Source: PNOJ01 sp016706845
Lineage (GTDB): Bacteria > Krumholzibacteriota > Krumholzibacteriia > LZORAL124-64-63
Reading direction: 5' to 3'
Assembly (NCBI GenBank): GCA_016706845.1
Contig: JADJIV010000002.1
Span: 1-64,000, forward strand
Length of the DNA: 64,000 bases
Part shown: piece after piece, positions 36,311 to 44,622 of the stretch
How the letters are laid out: each line of letters opens with the position of its first letter
Position numbering within the stretch: position 1 is the first letter of the stretch
Made by a program: the position numbers and the translations under genes
Notes under the pieces: model-generated
Seen by the model: only the letters and a program-made list of their open reading frames with translations
The model's database searches: none
Told to the model about the DNA's origin: nothing

Positions 36311-37591
36311 TCAGTAGGGGGCGGTGTCGTAGAGTCTGAAATCACCCAGGCCGTACGCGTCGTAGAAGCGGTACAGGACGCCGGCGCGGCGATAGTACCA
36401 GACCTCCCACTGGCCGGGGTAGGACAGATCCATGCCCTGGGATTCGATGCTGTCGGGGGGGCCGCGCTGGATGTGGATGCGGCCGCGGTCGCTCAGCGCG
36501 CCGCGGCCGAACTGGCCGAAGCGGCGGTCGGCCTCGACGATGCGCAGCAGGTGGCCGGCCTCGTCGGGCGGCTCGCCGGCCGGCCGCGCGCTCCAGACCG
36601 CGCGCCAGGCCGCCGGGCGCTCGCCGGCCGGCAGGGCCGCCAGACTCCGGCGCGCGTCGCCGTCCAGGATCCCGTCCAGCCAGTCCACGTGCAGACGCCA
36701 CGCGACGTCGTCCTGCCAGTCCACGCGCAGGTTGACGAGATCGCGGCCCGGGGTCAGGTCGAGCCGGCGGCCGGCGTCGGTCTCCAGGGAGACGTCCAGG
36801 CGCAGCGGGCCGAAGGGCAGGTTCCACGCCGGCGTCTCCAGGCGGCGACGCAGGGTGTCGGGGGCGGCCGCAGGCAGGTCCTCGCGGCTGATGATCAGCT
36901 TCTTCCCTCCCGCGTCGGTGACGCGGAAGATCAGCGCCGTGGGGGCGGGCGGGGCGTCCGCGGCGCGTCCGGGCAGGCGGACCAGGGTCACCCCGGCCCG
37001 CAGCGTGTCCGCTGCGGCGGCCAGGCTGCCCGCTTCCTCGGGCACGTTCCAGTCGAAGCCGGCGAAGTACCAGGGCACGCCGCTGCCGGCGCCGGGATCG
37101 AAGCGCAGGTCCGTCCGCCAGACCCGGTCGGTCCCGCGCACGCGCGCGGTGAGCTCGATCTCGACCGGCCCCTCCCCGTCCAGCACGACGGTGACGTCGC
37201 AGGCGAGGCGCTCGTCGGAACGGGTGGCCTCGTAGGCGCCGGCCCGCGCCGTCGCTTCGGCGAAGCCGCCGCCGACGCGCCGCCCGTCGCGCTCGGCCAC
37301 GACCGCCACCTGCAGGATCGCGGCGAAACCCTCGCCCTCGCGCGTGAAGACCAGGCCGCGGTGCGGCACGCGCACGTGGACCACGGCGGCGGGCCGGCCC
37401 AGGGCGTCGTAGGTGGTCGAGACGGAGACGTCCAGGGCGGTGCCGGGGACGGGATGGCCGCCCGCGGCCGCGGCGGGCCCGCCGCAGAGGACGAACGCGG
37501 CGAGCAGGCCGGTCGCGGCCAGCAGCAGGGCCGCGCCCGCGTTCTCAGGCCGCGGCGTGCCGGCGCGGCGGGTTCGGGGCGTCGCTTTCAA
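36311..37591 (-). CDS. GWxTD-domain secreted protein
   Basis: A 426-residue exported protein. The N-terminus has a hydrophobic segment (AALLLAATGLLAAFVLCGGPAAAA) after a basic stretch, and the middle is beta-rich. The last ~70 residues match the GWxTD domain found mainly in FCB bacteria and Acidobacteria: LSDRGRIHIQRGPPDSIES, then YPGQWEVWYYRRAGVLYRFYD and GLGDFRLYDTAPY. Function of the family is unknown. The start is probably TTG 37591, overlapping the ABC ATPase gene by 47 bases; no ATG precedes the hydrophobic segment. Confidence 0.75.
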   Translation of the reverse strand: MKATPRTRRAGTPRPENAGAALLLAATGLLAAFVLCGGPAAAAGGHPVPGTALDVSVSTTYDALGRPAAVVHVRVPHRGLVFTREGEGFAAILQVAVVAERDGRRVGGGFAEATARAGAYEATRSDERLACDVTVVLDGEGPVEIELTARVRGTDRVWRTDLRFDPGAGSGVPWYFAGFDWNVPEEAGSLAAAADTLRAGVTLVRLPGRAADAPPAPTALIFRVTDAGGKKLIISREDLPAAAPDTLRRRLETPAWNLPFGPLRLDVSLETDAGRRLDLTPGRDLVNLRVDWQDDVAWRLHVDWLDGILDGDARRSLAALPAGERPAAWRAVWSARPAGEPPDEAGHLLRIVEADRRFGQFGRGALSDRGRIHIQRGPPDSIESQGMDLSYPGQWEVWYYRRAGVLYRFYDAYGLGDFRLYDTAPY

Positions 37592-38264
37592 TCCTACCGT
37601 CCCGCAAGCGGATGATGCGCCGCGCGTGGGCGGCGATGTCTTCCTCGTGGGTCACCACCAGGATAGTATTGCCGCCCGCGTGCAGCCCGTCCAGGACGGA
37701 CATGATCTCCTCGCTGGTCGTGGAGTCGAGGTTGCCCGTGGGTTCGTCGGCCAGGATCAGGGACGGGCGGCAGACCAGGGCGCGGGCGATGGCCACGCGC
37801 TGGCGCTGGCCGCCGCTCATCTCGTTGGGCTGATGGGCCGCGCGGTCGGTCAGACCGACCTGCGCCATCACCTTCGCGACGCGTTCGCGGCGCTCCGCGG
37901 CGCCGACGCCGCCGTAGATCAGCGGCAGCTCGACGTTCTGGGCCGCCGTCAGGCGCGGCAGCAGGTTGAAGGTCTGGAAGACGAAGCCGATCTCGCGGTT
38001 GCGCACGGCCGCCAGGGCGTCGTCGTCCATCTCGGCCACGGCGGCGCCGTTCAGCACGTAGCTGCCGGAGCTGGGGGTGTCCAGACAGCCGATGAGGTTC
38101 ATGAGCGTCGATTTGCCCGAGCCGCTGGCGCCCATGATGGCCACGTACTCGCCCTTGGCGATCTCGAGGTCCACGCCGTCGACGGCGCGGACCTCCTCGC
38201 CGCCCACCTGGTAGACGCGCGTCAGGTCGGCGACGCGGATCAGGACCTCCCCCGCCCCGGTCAT
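37545..38264 (-). CDS. ABC transporter ATP-binding protein, MacB/LolD type
   Basis: A 239-residue ATPase of the MacB/LolD/FtsE class, which powers tripartite efflux or lipoprotein release. Walker A is GASGSGKST (~41-49), the Q-loop is FVFQTFNLLPRLTA, the signature is MSGGQRQRVA, Walker B is LILADEPTG and the H-loop is VVTHEE. ATG 38264 overlaps the tolC stop (ATGA). No membrane-fusion protein or MacB/LolE permease is encoded next to it. Its permease must be elsewhere or the module is incomplete; specificity cannot be inferred. Confidence 0.92.
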   Translation of the reverse strand: MTGAGEVLIRVADLTRVYQVGGEEVRAVDGVDLEIAKGEYVAIMGASGSGKSTLMNLIGCLDTPSSGSYVLNGAAVAEMDDDALAAVRNREIGFVFQTFNLLPRLTAAQNVELPLIYGGVGAAERRERVAKVMAQVGLTDRAAHQPNEMSGGQRQRVAIARALVCRPSLILADEPTGNLDSTTSEEIMSVLDGLHAGGNTILVVTHEEDIAAHARRIIRLRDGRIESDAPNPPRRHAAA

Positions 38265-39620
38265 CGGGTCAGCCCCTCGAGGGGACGGCCCACGGCGCGG
38301 TCGAGCCTGAACGAGGCGATGCGGAAGTCGCTGATCGCCTGGACCTCGTCGCTCTGCGCGGTGGCCAGGTTCACCTGCGCGGTGATCTGGTCGAGCATCG
38401 TGCCGGCGCCCACCTTGAAGCGCTCCTGGGCCAGGCGCAGCTGCTCCTCGGCGTTGGCGATGGTCTCGCGGCTCAGCGTCAGGCGCTCGCGGGCCTCGAC
38501 CTGGCTGTTGTAGAGCTGCCGCACCTCCAGCTGGGCGTCGAGCTGGGCCTGGTCGAGGTTGTACTCGGCGATGCGCTGGCGGGCCTTGGCCTGCGAGCGC
38601 CCGGCCAGGGTCGTGAAGCGGTCGAAGAGGTTCCAGTTGACCGTGTAGCCGTAGCTGACGCTCATGCCCTCGGCGGCGCCGAAGGTGAAGCGGGACTCGT
38701 TCGAGGTGCGGCTGTAGCGGGCGAACAGGCGGAGCTGCGGGGTACAGCCCGGCGGCGGTCATCACGTCGCCTCCCCGCGCTTCCACGTTGTACTGGCGGC
38801 TGCGCAGGTCCTGGCGGTTCGCGACCGCCTCCGCGAACAGCGCGTCGAGGTCCTCGACCTGGTCGTCGTGCTCGAGCAGGGAGCGGTCCACGTCGAAGCG
38901 CTCGGCCAGGGGCCGGTTCATGGCGTGGGCCAGGTTGGCGAAGGCCTGCTCGACGGCGTTGCGGGCGCGGATGACCTCCAGGCGCGTCTGCTCCTGGCGC
39001 ACCTTGGCCGACAGGACGTCGCTGCGGGCGGCCGAGCCGATGCGGTGGTAGGTCTCGGCCTTCTCGTACTCGCGGACCGCCAGGTCCTCGCTCTGGACGG
39101 CCACGTCCAGCAGCCGCTCCGAGCGCAGCAGGCCGATGTAGGCGGCGGCCACGGCCTCGATCACCTGCTGGCGGCTGTAGGCCTCGTTGGCCTCGGCGGC
39201 GCGCAGGTCGTAGCGCGCGGCGCGCAGGCTCCCGAAGTCGCTCAGACCGCGGAACAGGTAGAAGTCGCTGCTGGCGCCGTAGTCCTTGTACTTGGACTTC
39301 TCCTTGTAGTCGGAGATGGCCAGGGTGACCGGGTTCTCGTAGTCGTACTCGGTGCGCTCGCTCTTCTGCCAGGTGCGCGACAGGCTCAGGCTGGGCAGGA
39401 ACTGCCCCCTGGCCTGGCGCACGCCCTGGCCGGCGATGCCGGTGTTCTCGGCGGCGACGGCCAGCGTCGGGCTCTCCTGCAGCGCGATGGCGACGCAGTC
39501 GGCCAGATCGCGGACGGGCATGTCGCTGGCGGCGGGATCGTCGGCGACCGCGGTCAACGGGCACGCCAACGCGATCGCCAGGACGGCGGCGCGGCGGAAG
39601 GCGGCGGGCAGGGGCACCAT
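38261..39620 (-). CDS. TolC-family outer-membrane channel (one frameshift)
   Basis: Outer-membrane efflux protein with the duplicated TolC helical-hairpin architecture. ATG 39620 (MVPLPAAFRRAAVLAIALACPLTAVA, signal peptide) has AAAGGAG upstream. The first repeat has LADCVAIALQESPTLAVAAENTGIAGQGVRQARGQFLPSLSLS. Coiled-coil helices follow. The frame breaks near 38742 at GLYP and continues QLRLFARYSRTSNESRFTF, then WNLFDRFTTLAGRSQAKA to RPLEGLTR in another frame. Joined length is ~453, normal for TolC. It is the first gene after the promoter at 39676-39704. Confidence 0.9.
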
Positions 39621-39675
39621 GCGGGGACTCCTTTGCACCTGGTGGCTAACCGGGACCGGGACTTCGTCCGCCCGG

Positions 39676-39704
39676 ATTGTAGGGAAGCGGGGCCGGCTTG
39701 CCAA
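39676..39704 (-). promoter_or_regulatory. Strong sigma-70-type promoter for tolC
   Basis: On the minus strand TTGGCA (39699-39704), 17-base spacer and TACAAT (39676-39681), each five of six to consensus. The leader to ATG 39620 is about 50 bases. Confidence 0.7.
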
Positions 39705-39780
39705 ACGCATTTCCGGCCCCGCCCCTGCGCGGGTCGGCGGACCCGCAGGGGGACGCAACACCGTCTACAGACGCAACGAA

Positions 39781-39811
39781 GGGGGCGGGGTTGCATCCCC
39801 GCCCCCTTTTT
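39781..39811. terminator. Hairpin between tonB and tolC
   Basis: A perfect 10-bp G+C stem (39781-39790 with 39797-39806), TTGCAT loop, and five T on the plus strand (39807-39811). The expected user is the minus-strand exb-tonB operon, where only CTTCGTT follows, so its strength as a terminator in that direction is uncertain. A second, bulged inverted repeat lies at about 39722-39751. Confidence 0.55.
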
Positions 39812-39839
39812 CGCGCCGGCGCGCCGGCCGGCGGGGCGC

Positions 39840-40217
39840 TCAGTGCAGCCGGAAGGCGAAGGGGATCGCCATCCAGGCCTTGACCGCGATGCCGCGCTGG
39901 CGGCCCGGCTGGAACTTGCAGCGCTTGGCGGCCTTGACGGCCTCCTTGTCCAGCAGCGGGTGCACCGGCGTCAGCACGACCGCCTGCAGGACCGAGCCGT
40001 CGGGGCCCACCTGGACCTTCACCACGACGGTGCCCTCGAGCTGGCTGGCGCGGGCCATCTCCGGGGTAGTCCGGGCTGATGAACTGGGGAGGAAGAACAG
40101 GATGGTCAGGAGCACGGCCGCCAACGCGGCCCGGCGCATGTACTTGTTGTACTGCGCCTTGAAACGGTCGTTGGCGGTGATGACGGTCTTGAAGGTCACG
40201 TATTCCATGTCCACCAC
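39840..40217 (-). CDS. Short TonB-family energy transducer
   Basis: A 125-residue protein with one N-terminal membrane helix (ALAAVLLTILFFL, ~31-43) and a C-terminal TonB domain (ASQLEGTVVVKVQVGPDGSVLQAVVLTPVHPLLDKEAVKAA, then FQPGRQRGIAVKAWMAIPF). Typical TonB proteins have a long Pro-rich periplasmic linker between these parts; here fewer than 20 residues separate them. The linker text looks locally frame-shifted: near 40065-40091 the alternative frame reads QFISPDYP, the expected lead-in to PEMAR. It would energise the TonB-dependent receptor at 47452-50448 through ExbB/ExbD. Confidence 0.82.
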   Translation of the reverse strand: MVDMEYVTFKTVITANDRFKAQYNKYMRRAALAAVLLTILFFLPSSSARTTPEMARASQLEGTVVVKVQVGPDGSVLQAVVLTPVHPLLDKEAVKAAKRCKFQPGRQRGIAVKAWMAIPFAFRLH

Positions 40218-40218
40218 C

Positions 40219-40638
40219 CTAGTAAGCGACGCCCGGGAGGTTGAGGTCGGTGTTGAAGAACACCCGCACCGCGTTGGCCTCCTTGAGGCCTTCCATCACG
40301 TCGCTGACCACGCCGTAGGGTGTCTCCTTGTCGGTCTTGAAGGCCACGATCATGAAGGGGTTCTCGGCCACCTTCTGCGACATGACGCCCGCCACCTGTT
40401 CGGGGCGCACGATCATGTCGTCGATGGAGATCATGCCCTTCTCGTTGATGAAGACGTTGGAGATCATGTCCCTCAGGCCCTCCTCGCTGGCATCGGCCCG
40501 CGGCAGGCTGACGACCAGCCCCGTCTCGTTCGTGAACACCACGGTCAGGATGAAGAAGATCAGCAGCAGGAAGGCGATGTCGCCCATGGACGACGTCGGG
40601 ATGAAAGCCCCCACCTTCGATGCGCGCTTGAAGGCCAT
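40219..40638 (-). CDS. exbD: Biopolymer transporter ExbD
   Basis: Component of the proton-driven ExbB-ExbD motor. The 139 residues have one membrane helix with the critical Asp in MGDIAFLLLIFFILTVVF (Asp ~20), and a periplasmic domain (PADASEEGLRD... to VRVFFNTDLNLPGVAY; conserved ISIDDMIV and AFKTDKETPYGVVSDVM). It is complete, unlike the following ExbD-like fragment. It lies between that fragment and tonB. Confidence 0.92.
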   Translation of the reverse strand: MAFKRASKVGAFIPTSSMGDIAFLLLIFFILTVVFTNETGLVVSLPRADASEEGLRDMISNVFINEKGMISIDDMIVRPEQVAGVMSQKVAENPFMIVAFKTDKETPYGVVSDVMEGLKEANAVRVFFNTDLNLPGVAY

Positions 40639-40651
40639 CCGTGAACCCTCC

Positions 40652-40849
40652 CTAGGGCTTGGTCGTCTTGAGCGAGACCTTGCGGGCGTCCGCCAGCTTC
40701 ACCTCGTCGAGGCAGGCGATCATCATCCCGTAGTCAGCGTCCGGGTGCGTCTCGAGGACCACCACGATCTGGTCGTTGCCCGCCACCCGGTCCCGGATCA
40801 TCTGCTGCAGCCGTTCCCGCCGCTTCTTGCGCTTGGAGAGAACGCCCAC
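40652..40849 (-). pseudogene. ExbD-like fragment lacking the membrane helix
   Basis: A 65-residue open frame. It starts MGVLSKRKKRRERLQQ, like the cytoplasmic N-terminus of ExbD proteins, and passes straight into the periplasmic-domain end (DQIVVVLETHPDADYGMMIACLDEVKLADARKVSLKT). The transmembrane helix and roughly 70 residues expected between are absent, and there is no room for them before exbB. It could be a natural deletion, an assembly deletion within a paralogue, or a new soluble protein. GTG 40849 has GGAG upstream. Confidence 0.6.
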
Positions 40850-40891
40850 GTCTGCACTCCTCGCGACGCGCCCCCGCGGGGCGCGGTGTTG

Positions 40892-41761
40892 CTACGCGTG
40901 CTGCTGACGGACCAGCTCGTCGACCAGCTCGACCGAGGCCTCTTCCATCTCGATCACGAACCGGTCGATGCGCTGCACGAACCAGTTGAACGAGATCGAG
41001 GTCGGGATGGCGATGATCAGGCCGGCGGCCGTGGTGATGAGCGCCTCGGAGATGCCGGAGGCCACCAGCTGCGCGTTGACCGTGTCGCTGCCGGCGATCG
41101 CCTCGAAGGCGTTGATCATGCCGGACACCGTGCCCAGGAAGCCGATCAGCGGCGCGATGGTCGACACCGAGGCGATCCAGATCAGGCCGCGCTCGAGGAA
41201 CGCCATCTCGATGGTGCCCGCGGTGGTGATGGCCTTCTCGACGGCCTCGGGGCCGCGGTCGGCCTTCTGCAGGCCGGAGTAGAGGATGGCCGCGATGGGA
41301 CCGCGCACCTTCTGGCACTCCTCGCTGGCCGCCTGCACGCCGTCGGTGCGCAGCGTGGTGATGACCGCGCCGATGAGCTTGCGCGAGTTGACGGCGGCGC
41401 GGTTGAGGGTCCAGAGGCGCTCGATCATGAAGACCAGGCCGATGATGGTCGTCGCGAGCAGCCACCACATGAAGGTGCCGCCCTTGATGAACAGCTCGCC
41501 GGCGCCGCTCTTGCCCAGCGGGGTCTTCTCGAGCAGGCCCATCAGGCCGCCGCGCTTCTCGATGATCTGGGGGACTTCGGTGGCCGAATCCTGGGCTCCG
41601 GAGGCGAAGGCCAGGGAATCGGGCGTCGCCATGATCCCCTCGATGTTGCTGCCGGTCCGCGCCTGCGCCTGGCCGATCGCCGGCGCCGCGAGGACGAGCG
41701 CGAAGACACACACCGCGAGCAGCGGGAATACGGCGTGGGTAGACGTGCGATGACGTGCCAT
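40892..41761 (-). CDS. exbB: ExbB/TolQ/MotA-family proton channel
   Basis: Inner-membrane partner of ExbD. The 289 residues begin with a signal-peptide-like segment (AVFPLLAVCVFALVLAAPAIGQAQA) and a ~60-residue periplasmic part. Three helices follow: GGTFMWWLLATTIIGLVFMIE, then the pair around LIWIASVSTIAPLIGFLGTVSGMI and GISEALITTAAGLIIAIPTSI. Conserved ExbB residues in PLIGFLGTV and TAAGL are present. Such extended N-termini are common in FCB ExbB proteins. First gene of the exb-tonB operon. Confidence 0.94.
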   Translation of the reverse strand: MARHRTSTHAVFPLLAVCVFALVLAAPAIGQAQARTGSNIEGIMATPDSLAFASGAQDSATEVPQIIEKRGGLMGLLEKTPLGKSGAGELFIKGGTFMWWLLATTIIGLVFMIERLWTLNRAAVNSRKLIGAVITTLRTDGVQAASEECQKVRGPIAAILYSGLQKADRGPEAVEKAITTAGTIEMAFLERGLIWIASVSTIAPLIGFLGTVSGMINAFEAIAGSDTVNAQLVASGISEALITTAAGLIIAIPTSISFNWFVQRIDRFVIEMEEASVELVDELVRQQHA

Positions 41762-41940
41762 TGTGCCTGCTCTCCCTTTCCAGATGGGGACCCGTGAACC
41801 GGATGTCGCCGAACGTCCCGAGGGCGGCTGGGGACCGCCATGCCGTCCGGCCCAATCGTGCCGAATGCTCCGTCTTTCCGAAATTCCAGCGCTCTGCAGC
41901 GCTCTCCGCCGGCCCGGCCGGGGATCTTAACTTGCCCTGA

Positions 41941-41969
41941 AATAAGTGCCAACGCGGGGTTCAAGTCAA
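41941..41969 (-). promoter_or_regulatory. Possible promoter for exbB-exbD-tonB
   Basis: On the minus strand TTGACT (41964-41969), 17-base spacer and CTTATT (41941-41946). The -10 is poor. It lies in the 250-base gap between the GWxTD gene and exbB, where nothing else is evident. Confidence 0.4.
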
Positions 41970-42012
41970 CAGTTTTCATGGGGATCGCGGGCGCGACGGG
42001 CGCGCCGCGACC

Positions 42013-43483
42013 TCACCGCGAGGGTCCTCCCTGGGTGTGGGCGTTCGTCGATTCCAGGGTGTAGAATCCGCCGCCGAGCCGGGCCAGGAACAGGAAGTTC
42101 AGGCCCAGGGGCTTCGACGAGTACTGGTTCGGGAACAGGGGGCGGCCGCGGGCCCGGTACTTCCACAGCTCGAAGGCCTTGTACTTCTCCTGGGACGTCG
42201 CGCGGTCGAGCCGCTCGCGCACCGCCAGGGTCGACTGCTCGGTGTCCGTGTACTGGTCGCGCAGCACCAGCCCCTCGTTGGCCGGCAGGAACGAATCGTG
42301 GACGCGCGACAGGGCGTCCTCGAAGTCCAGCGCGTTGGCCGGGACGTCCTGCTTCTCGATCTCGTCGGGCGGGCCGAGCAGCAGGTAGACCAGCCCGCGG
42401 TCGTCGACGGGGCCGGTGCGGCCCATGCCGCCGAGGAAGCGGTTCACGTAGCTGGCCCGCTGCCGGTACTCCTCGAGCGCCTCGTTGCCCGCGGTCGCGG
42501 GGTCGGGATCGAGCTCGTCCCAGAACTCGGCGAGGATCGCCTCGCGGCCCGAACGCCCGGCCTGCAGGAAGGCCTCGCGGCGGTCGCCGAGCAGCACGAG
42601 CCGGCCCATGGTCTCGGTGTCGCCGGCCGGCCGGGTCATCGCCTGCAGCTGCCAGATGACGTCGAACTCGACGACCCAGGCGTTGCCCCAGCCGTCCAGC
42701 GGGGCGCAGCTGAGCTGGTAGGATCCCGGCGGCAAGCGGTTCACGTCGTAGTCCCAGGTCACCGTCGCGATGCCGCCGGCGCCCGCGAAGGTCGCCGGAT
42801 CGAGTCCGAGCGCCAGCGTGTCGCGCACGACGTAGTCGAGGTCGCGGGCCAGCACCTGCATCAGCAGCGTGCGGGGCAGGCGGCCGCGGTCCGCCGGCGC
42901 CGAGGCCGACCGCCTCGGCGTCGAAGGCCACCTGCAGGCGCTCCTGCTCGAGCCCGTAGCGGCGGTTGGGGTGCAGGAACATGGCCAGCCGATCGCCGCT
43001 CAGGCGGGGGGCGCGCACCGCGCCCGCTCCCGGCTGGGGGGCGCCGGAGAGGAACAGGGGCGCGTGGAGCCACAGCCCGCGCAGGTCGGGACGCCCGGCA
43101 GTCGCAGCGTGAAGACCTGGTAGCTGGTCGGCGACGCCGCCTCGCCGCGCGTGCGCGCGGCCAGCGCGATCGTCTCGCGCCGGACGTGTTCCCGGCCGTC
43201 GTCGGCGACGAGCGTCGCCTCGACCGCCAGGCTGCCGCCGAGGCCGCCCCCGGGGTGCTCGCGGAAGCGCAAGCCGTCGTTCGCCACCGAGAACAGCAGC
43301 AGGACGTCCGCGGCGCCGTCGGCGGCGGGCAGGTTCGCATAATCGAGGACGACGGGGAAACCGCCGTCGCCGTCGAGCGGCCGGACCAGGGCTGCCGCGG
43401 CCGGGAAGGCCGTCGCGAACAGGGCGCCAGGGCAGCGCCAGCATGAGCAGGGCCGCCGTGTGCGGTCAGAGCGGTGACGCCAT
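42013..43483 (-). CDS. GWxTD-domain protein (several frameshifts)
   Basis: A second GWxTD protein. The C-terminal 280 residues are intact from about 42861: LPPGSYQLSCAPLDGWGNAW, then the domain GPVDDRGLVYLLLGPPDEIEKQD and KAFELWKYRARGRPLFP, ending STNAHTQGGPSR. Upstream the same protein can be followed through other frames: ALFATAFPAAAALVRPLDG (signal peptide end), VLLLFSVANDGLRFREHPGGG, then DLRGLWLHAPLFLSGAP, then ADRGRLPRTLLMQ. This implies indels near 42895, 43097 and 43425, and possibly 43470. ATG 43483 with AGGGGG upstream is the likely start, and a promoter is at 43525-43553. Length is about 490. Confidence 0.72.
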
Positions 43484-43524
43484 GCCGTCCCCCTGTGGAG
43501 TGGTGGCGGATGATCCGGCGCATC

Positions 43525-43553
43525 AATCTAGGGAATCCGCCGGCCGGTGACAA
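43525..43553 (-). promoter_or_regulatory. Promoter for the GWxTD gene at 43483
   Basis: On the minus strand TTGTCA (43548-43553), 17-base spacer and TAGATT (43525-43530), about 35 bases upstream of the ATG. Confidence 0.55.
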
Positions 43554-43569
43554 CCCGCCGGTACGGCGA

Positions 43570-43596
43570 AGCCCGCCCCGTGATCGGGGGCGGGCT
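43570..43596 (-). terminator. Hairpin downstream of the PorV-like gene
   Basis: A perfect 10-bp stem, AGCCCGCCCC (43570-43579) with its complement (43587-43596), and a 7-base loop, starting 29 bases past the stop at 43625. No T run follows, so termination strength is uncertain. Confidence 0.5.
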
Positions 43597-43624
43597 CGCG
43601 AGCCGCGGACGCGGACGGTATCCC

Positions 43625-44557
43625 CTAGTAGACGAAGGTCAGCGTCAGCCGGTGCACGTAGCTGAGGGCCTGCATGTCGACCATGCTGTAGTCGAAGAGG
43701 GCCTTGGCGTCCTTGCCCGTGTTGATGGCCACGCCGAAGCCCCAGGCCAGCTTGTCGCTGTCGTAGCCGAGGTTGTAGCCCACGCGCCCGAACAGCAGCT
43801 CGCGCATGCTGTACTCGAAGCCGACGTTGGCCCGCTCGGCGTTGTCCGCCGGGTGCTGGAACTCGGCCGAGGCCAGGATCCGGTGGTCCTTCGTGTCGAT
43901 GGCGCGGAAGCTGGCGCCGACCTTGAAGGTCGTCGGCATCTTCGCGGGCAGCTCGTCGAAGGTGATCTTGCCGCCGAGGTTCTGGATCACCATGCCCAGG
44001 CGCAGGTCGCGCACGCCGATGCGGTACAGGATGCCGAAATCGAAGCCCGCGGTGTTGACCGCCTCTTCGGCCAGCCCGGCGTGCAGGTAGCTGAGGGTGA
44101 AGCCGGCCGAGAACTTGTCGGTCCAGAAGCGGCTGTAGGTCAGGCCGAAGGCGACCGAGCCGGCGTCGAAGGTCTCGCCGTTGCCCTCGGGGCGGTTGGC
44201 CGTGCGCACCGGCATCGGGTCCAGCCACAGCGAGCGCACCGAGAAGCCGAAGGTGCCGGGCAGGACCTTCGGGTTCATGGCCAGGACGGCGGAGCTGAGG
44301 TTGATGTCCGCCGGCCACTCGACCTGGGACACCAGGAACTCGTTCCCCCGGACCTCGACCAGGCCGGCCGGGTTCCAGAAGACGGAACTGGCGTCGTCGG
44401 CGACGGCCGTGAACGCCGATCCCATGCCCGTCGCCCGGGCGCTGGTCCCGATCTGCAGGAACTGCGCGCCGAAGGTGCCCACCTTCTCGAAGAGTTCGGC
44501 CTGGGCGGCCGCGGGCAGGACCAGGGCGGCAAGGGCCAGGATCGCAATGCGTCTCAT
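43625..44557 (-). CDS. PorV/PorQ-family outer-membrane protein
   Basis: A 310-residue FadL-like beta-barrel of the PorV/PorQ family. A signal peptide (MRRIAILALAALVLPAAAQA) is followed by the family hallmark GAQFLQIGTSARATGMGSAFTA and AVADDASSVFWNPAGLVEVRG, then repeated barrel strands, ending HRLTLTFVY. In Bacteroidota PorV is the shuttle of the type IX secretion system, and relatives without T9SS occur across FCB phyla. Here it directly follows a secreted protein with a FlgD/Por-like C-terminal domain, consistent with a role in that protein's surface display; that is inference. Confidence 0.88.
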   Translation of the reverse strand: MRRIAILALAALVLPAAAQAELFEKVGTFGAQFLQIGTSARATGMGSAFTAVADDASSVFWNPAGLVEVRGNEFLVSQVEWPADINLSSAVLAMNPKVLPGTFGFSVRSLWLDPMPVRTANRPEGNGETFDAGSVAFGLTYSRFWTDKFSAGFTLSYLHAGLAEEAVNTAGFDFGILYRIGVRDLRLGMVIQNLGGKITFDELPAKMPTTFKVGASFRAIDTKDHRILASAEFQHPADNAERANVGFEYSMRELLFGRVGYNLGYDSDKLAWGFGVAINTGKDAKALFDYSMVDMQALSYVHRLTLTFVY

Positions 44558-44622
44558 GGAAACCTCCAGAACCCTCTCGCGTCGGTAGCGTCCGGCCGGT
44601 TGCAGCCGGCGCGGCCGTGCGG

